A DNA stretch of 42,724 bases from Deltaproteobacteria bacterium (lineage in GTDB: Bacteria > Bdellovibrionota_C > UBA2361 > JANWWW01): contig JANWWW010000007.1 in NCBI GenBank assembly GCA_025055295.1, forward strand, positions 1 to 42,724, given 5' to 3'. A model generated the notes under the pieces. It worked only from the letters and a program-made list of their open reading frames with translations. It did no database searches and was not told where the DNA came from. The translations under genes and the position numbers were made by a program. The stretch's first letter is position 1. Each line of letters starts with the position of its first letter. This document shows positions 8,323-17,941 of the stretch, piece by piece.

Positions 8323-8815
8323 CTAAAAACTCAAATATGGCAGGTAGGTAACCTTGTAAAAAATACGAAGAAAAATCAAAGCAGTAGTCTGGTGGCTACC
8401 CATGCGGACCCGAAGGCAACTACAATTGTAAATTTGTTAGAATGCAGTTACATTTTCAAGTAACTAGCTAAAAAATGCTCCTCTTACGAAATTTCGGCCC
8501 TCTAACTCTTTTTTTAATTTTTTCCGAATTAAACCGTAAGGTATTTCATTCAACCGAAAAACTTGATTCATCAAAAAAAATTTTCGAAAACAAAGCAGTA
8601 GGCACCAACGAATCAAACCGTCTTATGCATTAAGCCTTGGAACAATAGCCTCTAAAATTACGTAATTTTCAACCTTGACAATACAGCTTATCAAGAATTC
8701 CAAACTTGCAAGTTCTTCGAAGCTTGCCAAAATGAACAAACTTTGCCCATCTTGCTTTATTTAAAACTATAAAACCAATGCCAGTATTTTCACGACTATC
8801 TAAGCAGACATATAT
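8323..8815 (-). pseudogene. RuvC-like Holliday junction resolvase relic
   Basis: Reading the minus strand from inside the 3' end of rpoC gives [17 protein letters not shown] (about 8812-8762), resembling the first active-site strand of RuvC (D-x-G-x-x-x-T-G). After a frameshift near 8727 one frame runs to 8323, broken only by stops at 8625, 8466 and 8439. It contains VILEAIVPRLNA (the second acidic strand, Glu), NEIPYGLIRKKLKKELEG (like the conserved Lys-rich segment) and SHQTTALIFL (where DAADALA is expected; the Asp is Thr here). The span of 493 bp fits a RuvC of about 165 residues. The order and spacing of motifs make RuvC likely; the stops and lost Asp make it non-functional. Confidence 0.5.
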
Positions 8816-11800
8816 TCCTCTAGATCTGAAGTTGGAATAGATGACTCCACAACATCCTCACCTTTTACTACGATACCAATATCACGATACTCCCTCAAAC
8901 CTGTTCCCGCCGGTATCGGTCTGCCAAGTATCACGTTCTCTTTTAGGCCTTGCAAATAGTCAATTTTTCCATTACAAGCAGCGTCTGTTAATACTCGAGG
9001 CGTCTCTTGGAAACTTGCAGCGGATATAAAAGATGTATCAAACGCTAATGCAGCTCGCGTTATTCCAATCAAAACGGGTTTAAATTTGGCTGGTTTTTTC
9101 TTTTGCGAAGCAAGCTTTTGATTTTTTTCCAAAACTGTCTGGAGAAGAACAACATCACCAACAATAAAATCTGAGTCTCCTGCGTCTTCTATTCTCACCC
9201 TTCTCAACATCTGTCGGACAATGATTTCAAAATGTTTGTCATTAATAGAAACACCTTGGAGCCTGTAAACCTCTTTGATCTTTTCAACTAAATAGGCGGC
9301 GACCGCTTCAGTGCCCAATGTATCCAAAATATCGTGCGGGTTCGGTGTTCCATCGGTAAGCTGCTCGCCAGCGCTTACTCTTTCCCCTCTTTGCACAATG
9401 ATTTGTTTTCCCTTTGGGCACAGATACTCTTTTTTGGTCCCATCATCAGCTTTGACAATGATTACCCGTCTACCTTTTGAGTCTTCATGAAAATCGACTA
9501 CTCCTGCTATTTCACTCAGTATAGCCGGATCCTTAGGTTTTCTCGCTTCGAATAATTCTATTACTCTCGGCAACCCGCCGGTGATGTCCCCCGATTTGAT
9601 GACTTTTTTCGGTCTTTTTGCTAACAGATCTCCTGCGTCGACAATAGCCCCATTTTCAACGGTTAAAATACAACCAAACGGCAGGTTGTAAATTCGCTTT
9701 TCTCCATTTGAACTTTCTACTACGATGCGTGGCCGAAGATCCTGCACTTTTGACTTCGAGGGTACCACTTCTTTTTCAATCACCCCTGTTCTTTCATCCA
9801 ACCTTTCATCGATTGTAAACTCGTTCAAATCCAACCATTCGACTCTTCCGGCAACTTCATTAAGGATTGGGTTTACATGGGGATCCCACTCCGCTATTAG
9901 TACGCCGGGCTTAATCCTATCCCCATCTTTGACGAGGAGTTTCGAACCATAGACAACCTGAAATTTTTCTTTCTCCACGCCATCCTTGGGATCTACTACA
10001 ACTATTTGTCCTTTTCTACTCATGACAATCGTCGTCCCATCCTTTTTAATTACCGTTCGAACCCCTTCAAACTTTACAATGCCCCCGACTTTTGCAACAT
10101 GGCTGGATTGTTCAACTTTACCTACTGCCGCGCCACCGATGTGAAAAGTTCTCATCGTTAACTGAGTACCCGGCTCGCCAATCGATTGAGCAGCGATTAC
10201 ACCAACCGCCTCACCAACGTTTACAAGATGTCCTCTTCCAAGGTCCCTCCCGTAACACATCGTACAGACCCCTCTTTTGCTTTCACAAACCAAAACCGAC
10301 CTAATCCTAACTGTGTCAATACCTGCTTCGGCTATTTGCTGTGCCAGCTCGTCACTGATCTCTTCGTTCTTCCTGACAATAACTCTACCCGATACAGGGT
10401 CGTATATATCTTCGGCGCTCACCCTACCGACTATGCGGTCAGCCAAAGGTTCGATTTCCTCACCTGCTTCAACAATTGCGCTGACTGTTATGTAAGCGTC
10501 AGTCCCGCAGTCTCTTTCAACGACCATAACGTCATGGGAAACATCGACAAGCCTTCTTGTCAAATAACCAGCATTAGCGGTTTTCAGCGCTGTATCGGCC
10601 AGTCCTTTCCTTGCGCCGTGAGTTGATAGGAAGTACTCAAGATTTGTCAACCCTTCCCTGAAATTGGATATAATCGGCTGTTCAATAATGCTGCCATCTG
10701 GCTTGGCCATCAACCCTCGCATACCAGAGAGTTGTTTTAATTGTTGTACTGATCCTCTTGCCCCAGAATCAGCCATAATATAAACCGGGTTAAAGGAATC
10801 TGATTCCCTCTGCAGCTTGCCTTCACTATCTGTGAAGGTTTGTTTGGATATAACTGTCATTAGCTCATCGGCAATTTTCTCGCTTACATCAGACCAAACA
10901 TCGATAATTTTGCTGTATCTCTCTCCTGCCGTTATTAAACCCTCCTGATATTGGTTTTCAATAGTTTTCACCTTCTGTTCCGCATCTTCTATCATGGCTT
11001 GTTTTAATGATGGTATCACTAAATCCTTTACTCCAATTGAAATGGCGCCTATTGTTGAGAAATAGAAACCGCAATCTTTGAGCCTGTCAGCTAAAATTAC
11101 AGTCGCTTTACCCCCATAGTTTGAAAATGCGTAATCGAGTAGTTTTGCTAAATCTTTTTTCTTTAATACCCTGTTAAACTTGGAAAAAGGAAGGATCTTT
11201 GGCAAGAACGAATACAAAACTGCCCTTCCAACTGTTGTATCATAAAGCTTGCCATCTATTTTACACTTGATCTCAGCTTGCAGATGAACCTGACCAAGTT
11301 CCCACGCGAGTCTTACTTCGTCTTCACTCCCAAAATACCTACCACTTCCCTTCGCAAAAGGTCTCTCCCTTGTCGCATAATAGAGACCCAACACTATGTC
11401 TTGGGTTGGCGTTATCATATTTTTTCCGTGTGCCGGCCCAAGGATATTGTTGGTCGACATTATCAACGTTCTGCTTTCTACCATGGCTTCAATTGAAATA
11501 GGAACATGAACGGCCATCTGGTCTCCGTCAAAATCGGCATTATAGGCAAAACAAACTAACGGATGAAGTCGAATTGCCTTGCTTTCAGTAAGTAGCGGCT
11601 CGAAGGCCTGAATACCCAACCTATGAAGCGTCGGAGCTCTGTTAAGCAATACCGGATGTTCTCTTATTACCTCTTCCAAAATATCCCACACGATAGGCTT
11701 TTCTTTTTCAACCAGTCGCTTAGCGCTTTTTATTGTGGTGACAAAACCTTTTTGCTCTAACTGATGGTAAACAAAGGGTTTAAATAACTCCAAAGCCATC

Positions 11801-12915
11801 TGTTTAGGAAGCCCGCACTGATGCATTCTTAATTCAGGTCCGACAACAATTACCGATCTTCCCGAGTAATCAACTCTTTTTCCTAACAGATTCTGGCGAA
11901 AACGACCTGTTTTACCCTTTAACATATCGCTCAAACTTTTCAGCGGACGCTTGTTTGTTCCGGTTACCGGTTTTGCTCTTTTTGAATTGTCAAACAACGC
12001 GTCTACGGCTTCCTGTAGCATTCTTTTTTCATTTCGAAGGATTATCTCCGGAGCGTTTAACTCAATCAATCTCCTCAATCTGTTGTTTCGGTTTAAAATT
12101 CTTCGATAGAGATCATTTAGATCACTCGTCGCAAACCTTCCTCCTTCCAGCGGTACAAGCGGTCTTAAATCCGGCGGAAGAACGGGTATTCGGCGCAGAA
12201 CCATCCATTCTGGATTGTTCCCACTCTCGATTAAACCAGATAGAATTTTTAGCCTTTTGGCAAGCCTTTTCCTTTTTGCGTCGGTTGAGGCGGACTGATA
12301 TTCCTTCCTGAGCTTTTTTAACAACTGATCGAAATCGATAGCCTTTAAAGCTTCCAGTATTCCTTCGCCCCCCATTCCGACCTTAAAAGTTTTGCCGTAC
12401 TCAGCGATCGCATCCTGATACTCTTTTTCCGTTAGTATTTCACAAAATGCCAATCCGGTTTTACCGGGATCAACCACAATGTAACATTCGTAATATATGA
12501 CTTTTTCCAGATCCTTTACCGACATGTCCAAAACAGCACCCAGCCGGCAAGGCAAAACCCTAAACATCCAAATGTGAACAACCGGAGCCGCAAGCTCTAT
12601 GTGACCCAACCGTTCTCGTCTTACTTTTGACTGAATTACCTCGACGCCACATTTCTCGCAAACTACCCCCCTGTGCCTTAATCGTTTATACTTTCCACAC
12701 AAACACTCGTAGTCTTTGACAGGTCCAAATATCTTAGCGCAAAAAAGCCCGTCTCTTTCGGGCTTTAAAGTTCGGTAATTAATGGTCTCAGGCTTTGTAA
12801 CTTCCCCATGAGACCACTGCAAAATATGCTCCGGGCCCGCAAGACCCAATTTAACCGCTGAAAATCTTGCAAAACTTTTCGGTTTTTCAAAGACACTAAA
12901 TAGCTCTTCCATCAT
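8800..12915 (-). CDS. rpoC: DNA-directed RNA polymerase subunit beta-prime
   Basis: A 1371-residue catalytic subunit. The N-terminal zinc ribbon has C71, C73, C86 and C89. The active-site NADFDGDQM lies at 459-467 (Asp 461, 463, 465). The bridge and trigger-loop region contains [19 protein letters not shown]. The second zinc site includes [11 protein letters not shown]. After MRTFHIGG comes a long insertion of the SI3 type ([10 protein letters not shown] onwards), as in Proteobacteria, before ITGGLPRV. It starts at ATGATG 9 nt after rpoB, so the two form one operon. Its 3' end overlaps the RuvC-like relic. No T-tract terminator is evident directly downstream. Confidence 0.98.
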   Translation of the reverse strand: MMEELFSVFEKPKSFARFSAVKLGLAGPEHILQWSHGEVTKPETINYRTLKPERDGLFCAKIFGPVKDYECLCGKYKRLRHRGVVCEKCGVEVIQSKVRRERLGHIELAAPVVHIWMFRVLPCRLGAVLDMSVKDLEKVIYYECYIVVDPGKTGLAFCEILTEKEYQDAIAEYGKTFKVGMGGEGILEALKAIDFDQLLKKLRKEYQSASTDAKRKRLAKRLKILSGLIESGNNPEWMVLRRIPVLPPDLRPLVPLEGGRFATSDLNDLYRRILNRNNRLRRLIELNAPEIILRNEKRMLQEAVDALFDNSKRAKPVTGTNKRPLKSLSDMLKGKTGRFRQNLLGKRVDYSGRSVIVVGPELRMHQCGLPKQMALELFKPFVYHQLEQKGFVTTIKSAKRLVEKEKPIVWDILEEVIREHPVLLNRAPTLHRLGIQAFEPLLTESKAIRLHPLVCFAYNADFDGDQMAVHVPISIEAMVESRTLIMSTNNILGPAHGKNMITPTQDIVLGLYYATRERPFAKGSGRYFGSEDEVRLAWELGQVHLQAEIKCKIDGKLYDTTVGRAVLYSFLPKILPFSKFNRVLKKKDLAKLLDYAFSNYGGKATVILADRLKDCGFYFSTIGAISIGVKDLVIPSLKQAMIEDAEQKVKTIENQYQEGLITAGERYSKIIDVWSDVSEKIADELMTVISKQTFTDSEGKLQRESDSFNPVYIMADSGARGSVQQLKQLSGMRGLMAKPDGSIIEQPIISNFREGLTNLEYFLSTHGARKGLADTALKTANAGYLTRRLVDVSHDVMVVERDCGTDAYITVSAIVEAGEEIEPLADRIVGRVSAEDIYDPVSGRVIVRKNEEISDELAQQIAEAGIDTVRIRSVLVCESKRGVCTMCYGRDLGRGHLVNVGEAVGVIAAQSIGEPGTQLTMRTFHIGGAAVGKVEQSSHVAKVGGIVKFEGVRTVIKKDGTTIVMSRKGQIVVVDPKDGVEKEKFQVVYGSKLLVKDGDRIKPGVLIAEWDPHVNPILNEVAGRVEWLDLNEFTIDERLDERTGVIEKEVVPSKSKVQDLRPRIVVESSNGEKRIYNLPFGCILTVENGAIVDAGDLLAKRPKKVIKSGDITGGLPRVIELFEARKPKDPAILSEIAGVVDFHEDSKGRRVIIVKADDGTKKEYLCPKGKQIIVQRGERVSAGEQLTDGTPNPHDILDTLGTEAVAAYLVEKIKEVYRLQGVSINDKHFEIIVRQMLRRVRIEDAGDSDFIVGDVVLLQTVLEKNQKLASQKKKPAKFKPVLIGITRAALAFDTSFISAASFQETPRVLTDAACNGKIDYLQGLKENVILGRPIPAGTGLREYRDIGIVVKGEDVVESSIPTSDLEEYMSA

Positions 12916-12924
12916 TAAATCTTT

Positions 12925-15900
12925 CTACTGCTCTTCAATCAATTCCACATTTAAGGCTAAAGACTGAAGCTCTTTTATCGTAACATTGAACGACTCAGGC
13001 GTTCCCGGCTCCAACACATTTACCCCCCTCACTATGTTTTCGTACATTCTCGTTCTTCCCGCAACATCATCGCTTTTAACGGTAAGGAACTCCTGCAGAG
13101 AAAAAGCCGCGCCGTACGCTTCCAAAGCCCAAACCTCCATTTCTCCAAGTCTCTGACCTCCCATCTGACTTTTACCGCCAAGCGGCTGCTGCGTTACCAA
13201 ACTATACGGGCCAATGCTTCGCGCGTGGATTTTATCTTCAACCATATGGTGCAGTTTTAACATGTACATTACTCCTACTGTCACCTTTTCTTCAAATTTT
13301 TGACCGGTTCGCCCATCGTAAACATCAACCTTTCCGCCCTCTGGCAACTTTAACCATTTAAAAATTCTATCTATCTCCTCTTCCTTCGCGGGATCAAAAC
13401 TTGGTGTCGCAAATCTCGGCCCATTTATTTCTTTGAAAGCTAGCGCCAACAAATCTGAAGTGGAAAGCTTTTCGATCAGCTTAATCGACTCTTCGTCATT
13501 GTAAACAAAAGTAAGAATGTTCTTCAACTTTTCAACCACTTGTTCCTTTAACTGCGTCTGGCCCCTTATCTCCACCCCAGTGTCTAAATCCATCACTTTT
13601 GAAAGCTCTGATCTGATTAACTGACCAATTTTAAAACTCGCCAATCCCAAATAAACTTCTAGTAGCTGTCCAATATTCATCCGTGACGGCACTCCAAGCG
13701 GATTTAAAACTATATCAACCGGGGTGCCATCTTCCAAAAACGGCATATCTTCCTCAGGAACTATTTTTGAAACAACGCCTTTATTCCCATGCCTTCCAGC
13801 GAATTTGTCTCCAGGCTGAATTTTCCTTTTAGAGGCAATGTATACCTTGACCATCTTGACTATTCCTGCTGGCAAGTCATCCCCCTCTTTCGCTCGTTTA
13901 ATTTTTTCTCCATAAAGCGCTTTCCTGCTCGCAATCAGCTTAGTCGCTCCTTCAACTAAATCAAACACCTTTTTGTTTAAATTTTCTTCTCCAAAATTTA
14001 ACTCTTTAATAGACTCCAAAGGTATTGATCTCAGAATTTCGTCTGTGATAACCGTTCCTTTTGCGAGCTGAATTTTACCCTTAGTGAAAGGCAAAACAAT
14101 TTTTTTCCCGCAAACCAAATTCGCCAGTTCTCTCAATGCGCCATCCTTAACACTATCTATTTCTTCTTTTAAATCTCTTTCAAGGCGTTCAATTTCTTTT
14201 TGTTCCAACATTTTTGCCCTCTCATCCTTTTGAACTCCCCTGCGAGTGTAAATTTGCGCGTCAATTACTACCCCATAAACGCCTGGCGGGACCCTTAAAC
14301 TTGAGTCCTTAAACTCTCCCGCTTTTTCTCCGAATATCGCTCTAAGAAGCTTTTCCTCTGGCGTCAGTTGACTTTCTCCTTTCGGTGTAACCTTACCTAC
14401 CAAAATATCTCCGGGCTTGACAAAAGATCCTATCCTTATTATCCCAGTTTCATCCAAATTAGCTAACGCTTCCTCTCCTATGTTGGGAATATCGCGGGTA
14501 ATTTCTTCTCTACCCAATTTGGTATCCCTTGCAAGACACTCAAATTCCTCTATATGAACTGATGTAAAAATGTCCTGTTTGAGCAACCGGTCCGATACAA
14601 GTATAGAGTCTTCAAAGTTAAAACCATGCCATGGCATAAAGGCGACAAGAACATTCTGTCCGAGCGCCAATTCGCCATTATGCGAGTTGAAGCTGTCCGC
14701 TATTACCTCTCCCTGCTTAACATGATCTCCAACCTTCACAATTGGTCTGTGATTGATTGTCGTATCCTGATTGGTTCTCTTGAATTTTTTTAGATAATAT
14801 ATGTCGATTCCTGTATCTGTGTCCGAATTAAATCTTTTATCGGCTTTGATGGTTATTCTGGTTGCGTCAACATATATCACCTTTCCAGACCTTTTAGCCC
14901 ACAAAGCCGCACCAGCTTGCTTGCCAACCTGAAGTTCGATCCCAGTACCCACCACAGGCGACTCGCCCCTTATACAAGGAACTGCTTGTCGCTGCATGTT
15001 CGAACCCATTAATGCCCTATTTGCGTCATCATGTTCCAAAAACGGAATAAGCCCCGCTGAAACCGAAATCACTTGCTTTGGACTTACTTCAAGCTTTGTT
15101 ATCTCACTAGGAACCACCATTTTGTATTCCCCACCAGCTCGAACCTGAATCAGACTAGATTTAAACGCATTCTTCTTAGGGTTCCAACTGGAAGCAGGCG
15201 CTATGATTTCATGAAATTCCTCCAAAGCGGTAAGATACACAACCTTGTCAGTTACCCTTCCTTTCTCAACCACTCTGTAAGGTGTTTGAATAAAACCGTA
15301 CTCGTTACATGTAGCATACATGCCCGGCGATACTATCAAACCTATATTCTGACCTTCTGGCGTTTCGATCGGGCATATTCTACCGTAATGGCTAGGATGA
15401 ACATCACGAACTTCAAAACCCGCCCTGTCACGCGTTAGTCCTCCCGGTCCTAAAGCCGACAATCTTCTTTTATGAGTAATCTCGGTAAGAGGATTCGTTT
15501 GATCCAAGAACTGACATAGCTGACCTGTAGCAAAAAATTCCTTTAAGACATTTGAAACGGGTTTAAAGTTCACCAATTCCTGAGGCACAGCTACTTCCAA
15601 GTCCTGAGACGACATTTTCTCCCGTATAGCCCTTTCAAGCCGAGTAACAGCAATTCGAAAATGATTTTCAACTAACTCACCAACTAACCTAACTCGCCTG
15701 TTTCCAAGGTGATCAATATCATCGATAGAATAATTTACCGTGTCAACAGCGGCCTTTAAGTGCAACAAATAGTTTACCGTCTCGATTATGTCCTCAGGGA
15801 GTAATGTAAAATCTTTTCTGGAAGGAGGAGACATGTTGCGTGAAATGTAGAGCTTATGGTTTATTTTGTATATACCGATTTCCGTCAAATCGTATCGGTC

Positions 15901-17304
15901 TTGTGAAAAAAACAAATTCCTGAAAGTGTTAATAGCGGTTTCCACCCGAGCTGGATCTCCAGGGCGTATTTTTTTGTAGATTTCAACAATGGAATCTTCC
16001 TGAGATTTATTCATAACCCATTCCCATACTTTTTCGGGATCACGATCCATTCTGTCCGAAATAAGGGTACGGTATAGTCCGTCACCTAAATAAAGATCAT
16101 CAGTGTAAAGCACGTTAACGACACTAACCCCAGCTTCCCGAAGCCTTGTTACTATCCCTTTTTCGACGATGTTACCTTTTGAGTCTTTCTGGTCAAGTGT
16201 TATCACGTCCCCTGCCCACGCTATCACCTCTAAACCGTTGATAATTTCTTCGCAAAAATGCTCAGGGACACCCTTAGACAGCATATTTTTGACCAGCTCA
16301 CGTAACGTGCCAAGTCCTACGATTAGCTGACCTTTCTCTAAAAGAGTCTCCTTGGATTTTGGATGAGCTACTTTTTCAGGAACCAAGAAATAGCTTTCCG
16401 CTATGACACATGAACTGACATAACTTTCATCTAGTGGGACCTCTTTAAGATCTAGCTCCGCAAGCTTTTTTATTATCGCCTTTGTCAATCTCTGCCCTTT
16501 TTTAACAAATACTTTGTCGCCAACTCTAATATCTCCATACGCTCTCTGGCCCTCTAGCTGAGATGGGTTGAAGTCTCTGTAATATTCTCCCGATTTCGAA
16601 ATTTTTAACTTAAATTTTGGGTAGAACCTATTTAAAATCTGTTCCCTGTCCAAACCAAGCGCTCTTAACAAAATTGTGGCATTAAACTTCCTTTTTTTAT
16701 CAATTCGTGCGAAAAGAATATCCTTATAATCAAACTCGAAGTCTAACCAACTTCCTCTATACGGAATAATTCTCGCTGAATATAGGAGCTTCCCTGAACT
16801 GTGAGTTTTACCACTGTCATGACTAAAAAACACACCTGGGGATCGATGTAATTGACTTACAACAACCTTTTCTACACCGTTGATAATGAAAGTCCCTTCG
16901 TCTGTCATCAGAGGGATCTCACCAAAATAAACTTTGTCCTCCTTTAACGCGCTGAGCGTTCTTTTGTTTGTCTCCGGATCGATCTCCCATAAAACAAGAT
17001 TTAAAACAACTTTTAAAGAAGCCACATAACTCATTCCTCTTGACTTACATTCCTCCGTGTCATACTTCGGCTTTTCCAATTCATATGAAACAAACTCAAG
17101 AGATGCTTGATTATTTGGATCTTTTATCGGGAAAATGCTTTTGAGAACCCTTTGAAGACCTACATCGCGACGTTCAGAGGGGTTTACGTTAGCCTGCAAA
17201 AATTCTTCGTAACTTTTCTTCTGTAATTCTAAGAGGTCCGGTAAAGGCAAATAATCCAACTTTGTTCCAAAGACCTTCCTTAAGGTTAAATTTTCAACTC
17301 GCAT
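12925..17304 (-). CDS. rpoB: DNA-directed RNA polymerase subunit beta
   Basis: The main polymerase subunit, 1459 residues from the ATG at 17304 (MRVENLTLRKVFGTKLDY). I prefer this start to the upstream in-frame TTG (17337), because family members begin about ten residues before the LRKVFG-like segment. The rifampicin region is intact (QLCQFLDQTNPLTEITHKRR, then LSALGPGGLTRDRAG), as are HPSHYGRICPIETPEGQNIG and GDKFAGRHGNKGVVS. It is about 100 residues longer than the E. coli subunit. No rplK-rplA-rplJ-rplL genes precede it; instead there is a leader with its own promoter (17624-17652). A TAG stop of an overlapping 94-codon leader frame lies 2 nt before the start. Confidence 0.97.
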   Translation of the reverse strand: MRVENLTLRKVFGTKLDYLPLPDLLELQKKSYEEFLQANVNPSERRDVGLQRVLKSIFPIKDPNNQASLEFVSYELEKPKYDTEECKSRGMSYVASLKVVLNLVLWEIDPETNKRTLSALKEDKVYFGEIPLMTDEGTFIINGVEKVVVSQLHRSPGVFFSHDSGKTHSSGKLLYSARIIPYRGSWLDFEFDYKDILFARIDKKRKFNATILLRALGLDREQILNRFYPKFKLKISKSGEYYRDFNPSQLEGQRAYGDIRVGDKVFVKKGQRLTKAIIKKLAELDLKEVPLDESYVSSCVIAESYFLVPEKVAHPKSKETLLEKGQLIVGLGTLRELVKNMLSKGVPEHFCEEIINGLEVIAWAGDVITLDQKDSKGNIVEKGIVTRLREAGVSVVNVLYTDDLYLGDGLYRTLISDRMDRDPEKVWEWVMNKSQEDSIVEIYKKIRPGDPARVETAINTFRNLFFSQDRYDLTEIGIYKINHKLYISRNMSPPSRKDFTLLPEDIIETVNYLLHLKAAVDTVNYSIDDIDHLGNRRVRLVGELVENHFRIAVTRLERAIREKMSSQDLEVAVPQELVNFKPVSNVLKEFFATGQLCQFLDQTNPLTEITHKRRLSALGPGGLTRDRAGFEVRDVHPSHYGRICPIETPEGQNIGLIVSPGMYATCNEYGFIQTPYRVVEKGRVTDKVVYLTALEEFHEIIAPASSWNPKKNAFKSSLIQVRAGGEYKMVVPSEITKLEVSPKQVISVSAGLIPFLEHDDANRALMGSNMQRQAVPCIRGESPVVGTGIELQVGKQAGAALWAKRSGKVIYVDATRITIKADKRFNSDTDTGIDIYYLKKFKRTNQDTTINHRPIVKVGDHVKQGEVIADSFNSHNGELALGQNVLVAFMPWHGFNFEDSILVSDRLLKQDIFTSVHIEEFECLARDTKLGREEITRDIPNIGEEALANLDETGIIRIGSFVKPGDILVGKVTPKGESQLTPEEKLLRAIFGEKAGEFKDSSLRVPPGVYGVVIDAQIYTRRGVQKDERAKMLEQKEIERLERDLKEEIDSVKDGALRELANLVCGKKIVLPFTKGKIQLAKGTVITDEILRSIPLESIKELNFGEENLNKKVFDLVEGATKLIASRKALYGEKIKRAKEGDDLPAGIVKMVKVYIASKRKIQPGDKFAGRHGNKGVVSKIVPEEDMPFLEDGTPVDIVLNPLGVPSRMNIGQLLEVYLGLASFKIGQLIRSELSKVMDLDTGVEIRGQTQLKEQVVEKLKNILTFVYNDEESIKLIEKLSTSDLLALAFKEINGPRFATPSFDPAKEEEIDRIFKWLKLPEGGKVDVYDGRTGQKFEEKVTVGVMYMLKLHHMVEDKIHARSIGPYSLVTQQPLGGKSQMGGQRLGEMEVWALEAYGAAFSLQEFLTVKSDDVAGRTRMYENIVRGVNVLEPGTPESFNVTIKELQSLALNVELIEEQ

Positions 17305-17617
17305 AACTAAAATCGTTTGCTTCCAAACAGCGAACAATGAGGACTTCTAAAATGAACTCCACAAATAGCTCGAAAAAAATAAGATCCCGAATTATTAAGG
17401 TGAGAAATCCAAGTGCTAACAACCACTTTTAGGACAATAACAAACTTACTCTCTTTGATAGCTGTTGATAAAAGCGAACCTTTTAACTCCAAATTCATAA
17501 TCTGAGCCCAAATACCTGAAGGACTGAAAGACACTATGCCTTTCTTTGCTTGCAGGGAATAGAGTTTACTCGGTTTCCACAAAATAGTCAAGAAATAAAC
17601 TAATTTTTTTCTAACTT
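17305..17617 (-). promoter_or_regulatory. rpoB 5' leader
   Basis: This is the stretch between the predicted transcription start and the rpoB ATG, about 310 nt. It contains a 94-codon open frame (TTG at 17591 to TAG at 17307, product ending SLFGSKRF) that stops 2 nt before rpoB. I cannot tell whether the frame is translated. At the start site the sequence CTAAC-TTTTT-GTTAG (17611-17625) is a perfect inverted repeat and could be an operator. Confidence 0.35.
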
Positions 17618-17623
17618 TTTGTT

Positions 17624-17652
17624 AGTATATTTTGACATTTTTGATGTGTCAA
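17624..17652 (-). promoter_or_regulatory. Strong sigma70 promoter for rpoBC
   Basis: On the minus strand a perfect -35 box TTGACA (17652-17647) is followed after exactly 17 nt by TATACT (17629-17624). Transcription would begin near 17617. TTGACA also pairs with a second copy on the other strand (17633-17638), making an imperfect palindrome over the -35 region that might bind a regulator. Confidence 0.75.
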
Positions 17653-17780
17653 GGTTTTTTCAACGGGCAAACAAAAAAAATTTTCTTTCCAATCAAGGTC
17701 CTGAGACACATCAAGACCAAGAGATCAAAAAAAATAATCTGAGTAAGCAGGGGTACTTAACAAAACAGATTAATCAAATA

Positions 17781-17802
17781 CCGATAAAATTAATCTTATC
17801 GG
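17781..17802 (-). terminator. Possible hairpin terminator between the HELGH gene and rpoB
   Basis: CCGATAA (17781-17787) and TTATCGG (17796-17802) form a perfect 7-bp stem with an 8-nt loop. On the minus strand it is followed by TATTTGATTAATCTGTTTTG, only moderately T-rich. It lies about 140 nt after the stop of the 17942-19429 gene and before the rpoB promoter, where a terminator would be expected. Confidence 0.35.
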
Positions 17803-17941
17803 GTTGGCTGGAAGAAAACCCAGTTTGTCCTCCAAGGGGTATATTTTCTACCGAGGATCCTTAGGTTGATAAGTGGGTAGTACAGTAACTCAAAGTGACT
17901 GCTACGTAACTCTACAACAATTATTAGATAAGCAAGCTCCC

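Noticed and set aside
17305-17337. rpoB start at the upstream TTG, adding 11 residues
   Set aside because: The added residues do not fit the family N-terminus, and the ATG at 17304 gives the normal length before the first conserved segment.
17307-17591. 94-codon frame in the rpoB leader as a gene
   Set aside because: TTG start, no ribosome binding site and no family. Kept only as a note in the leader entry and the rpoB finding.
17619-17864. 81-codon plus-strand frame overlapping the rpoB promoter
   Set aside because: It lies across a strong minus-strand promoter and a hairpin, has low-complexity content (Asn, Lys, Gln) and no ribosome binding site.
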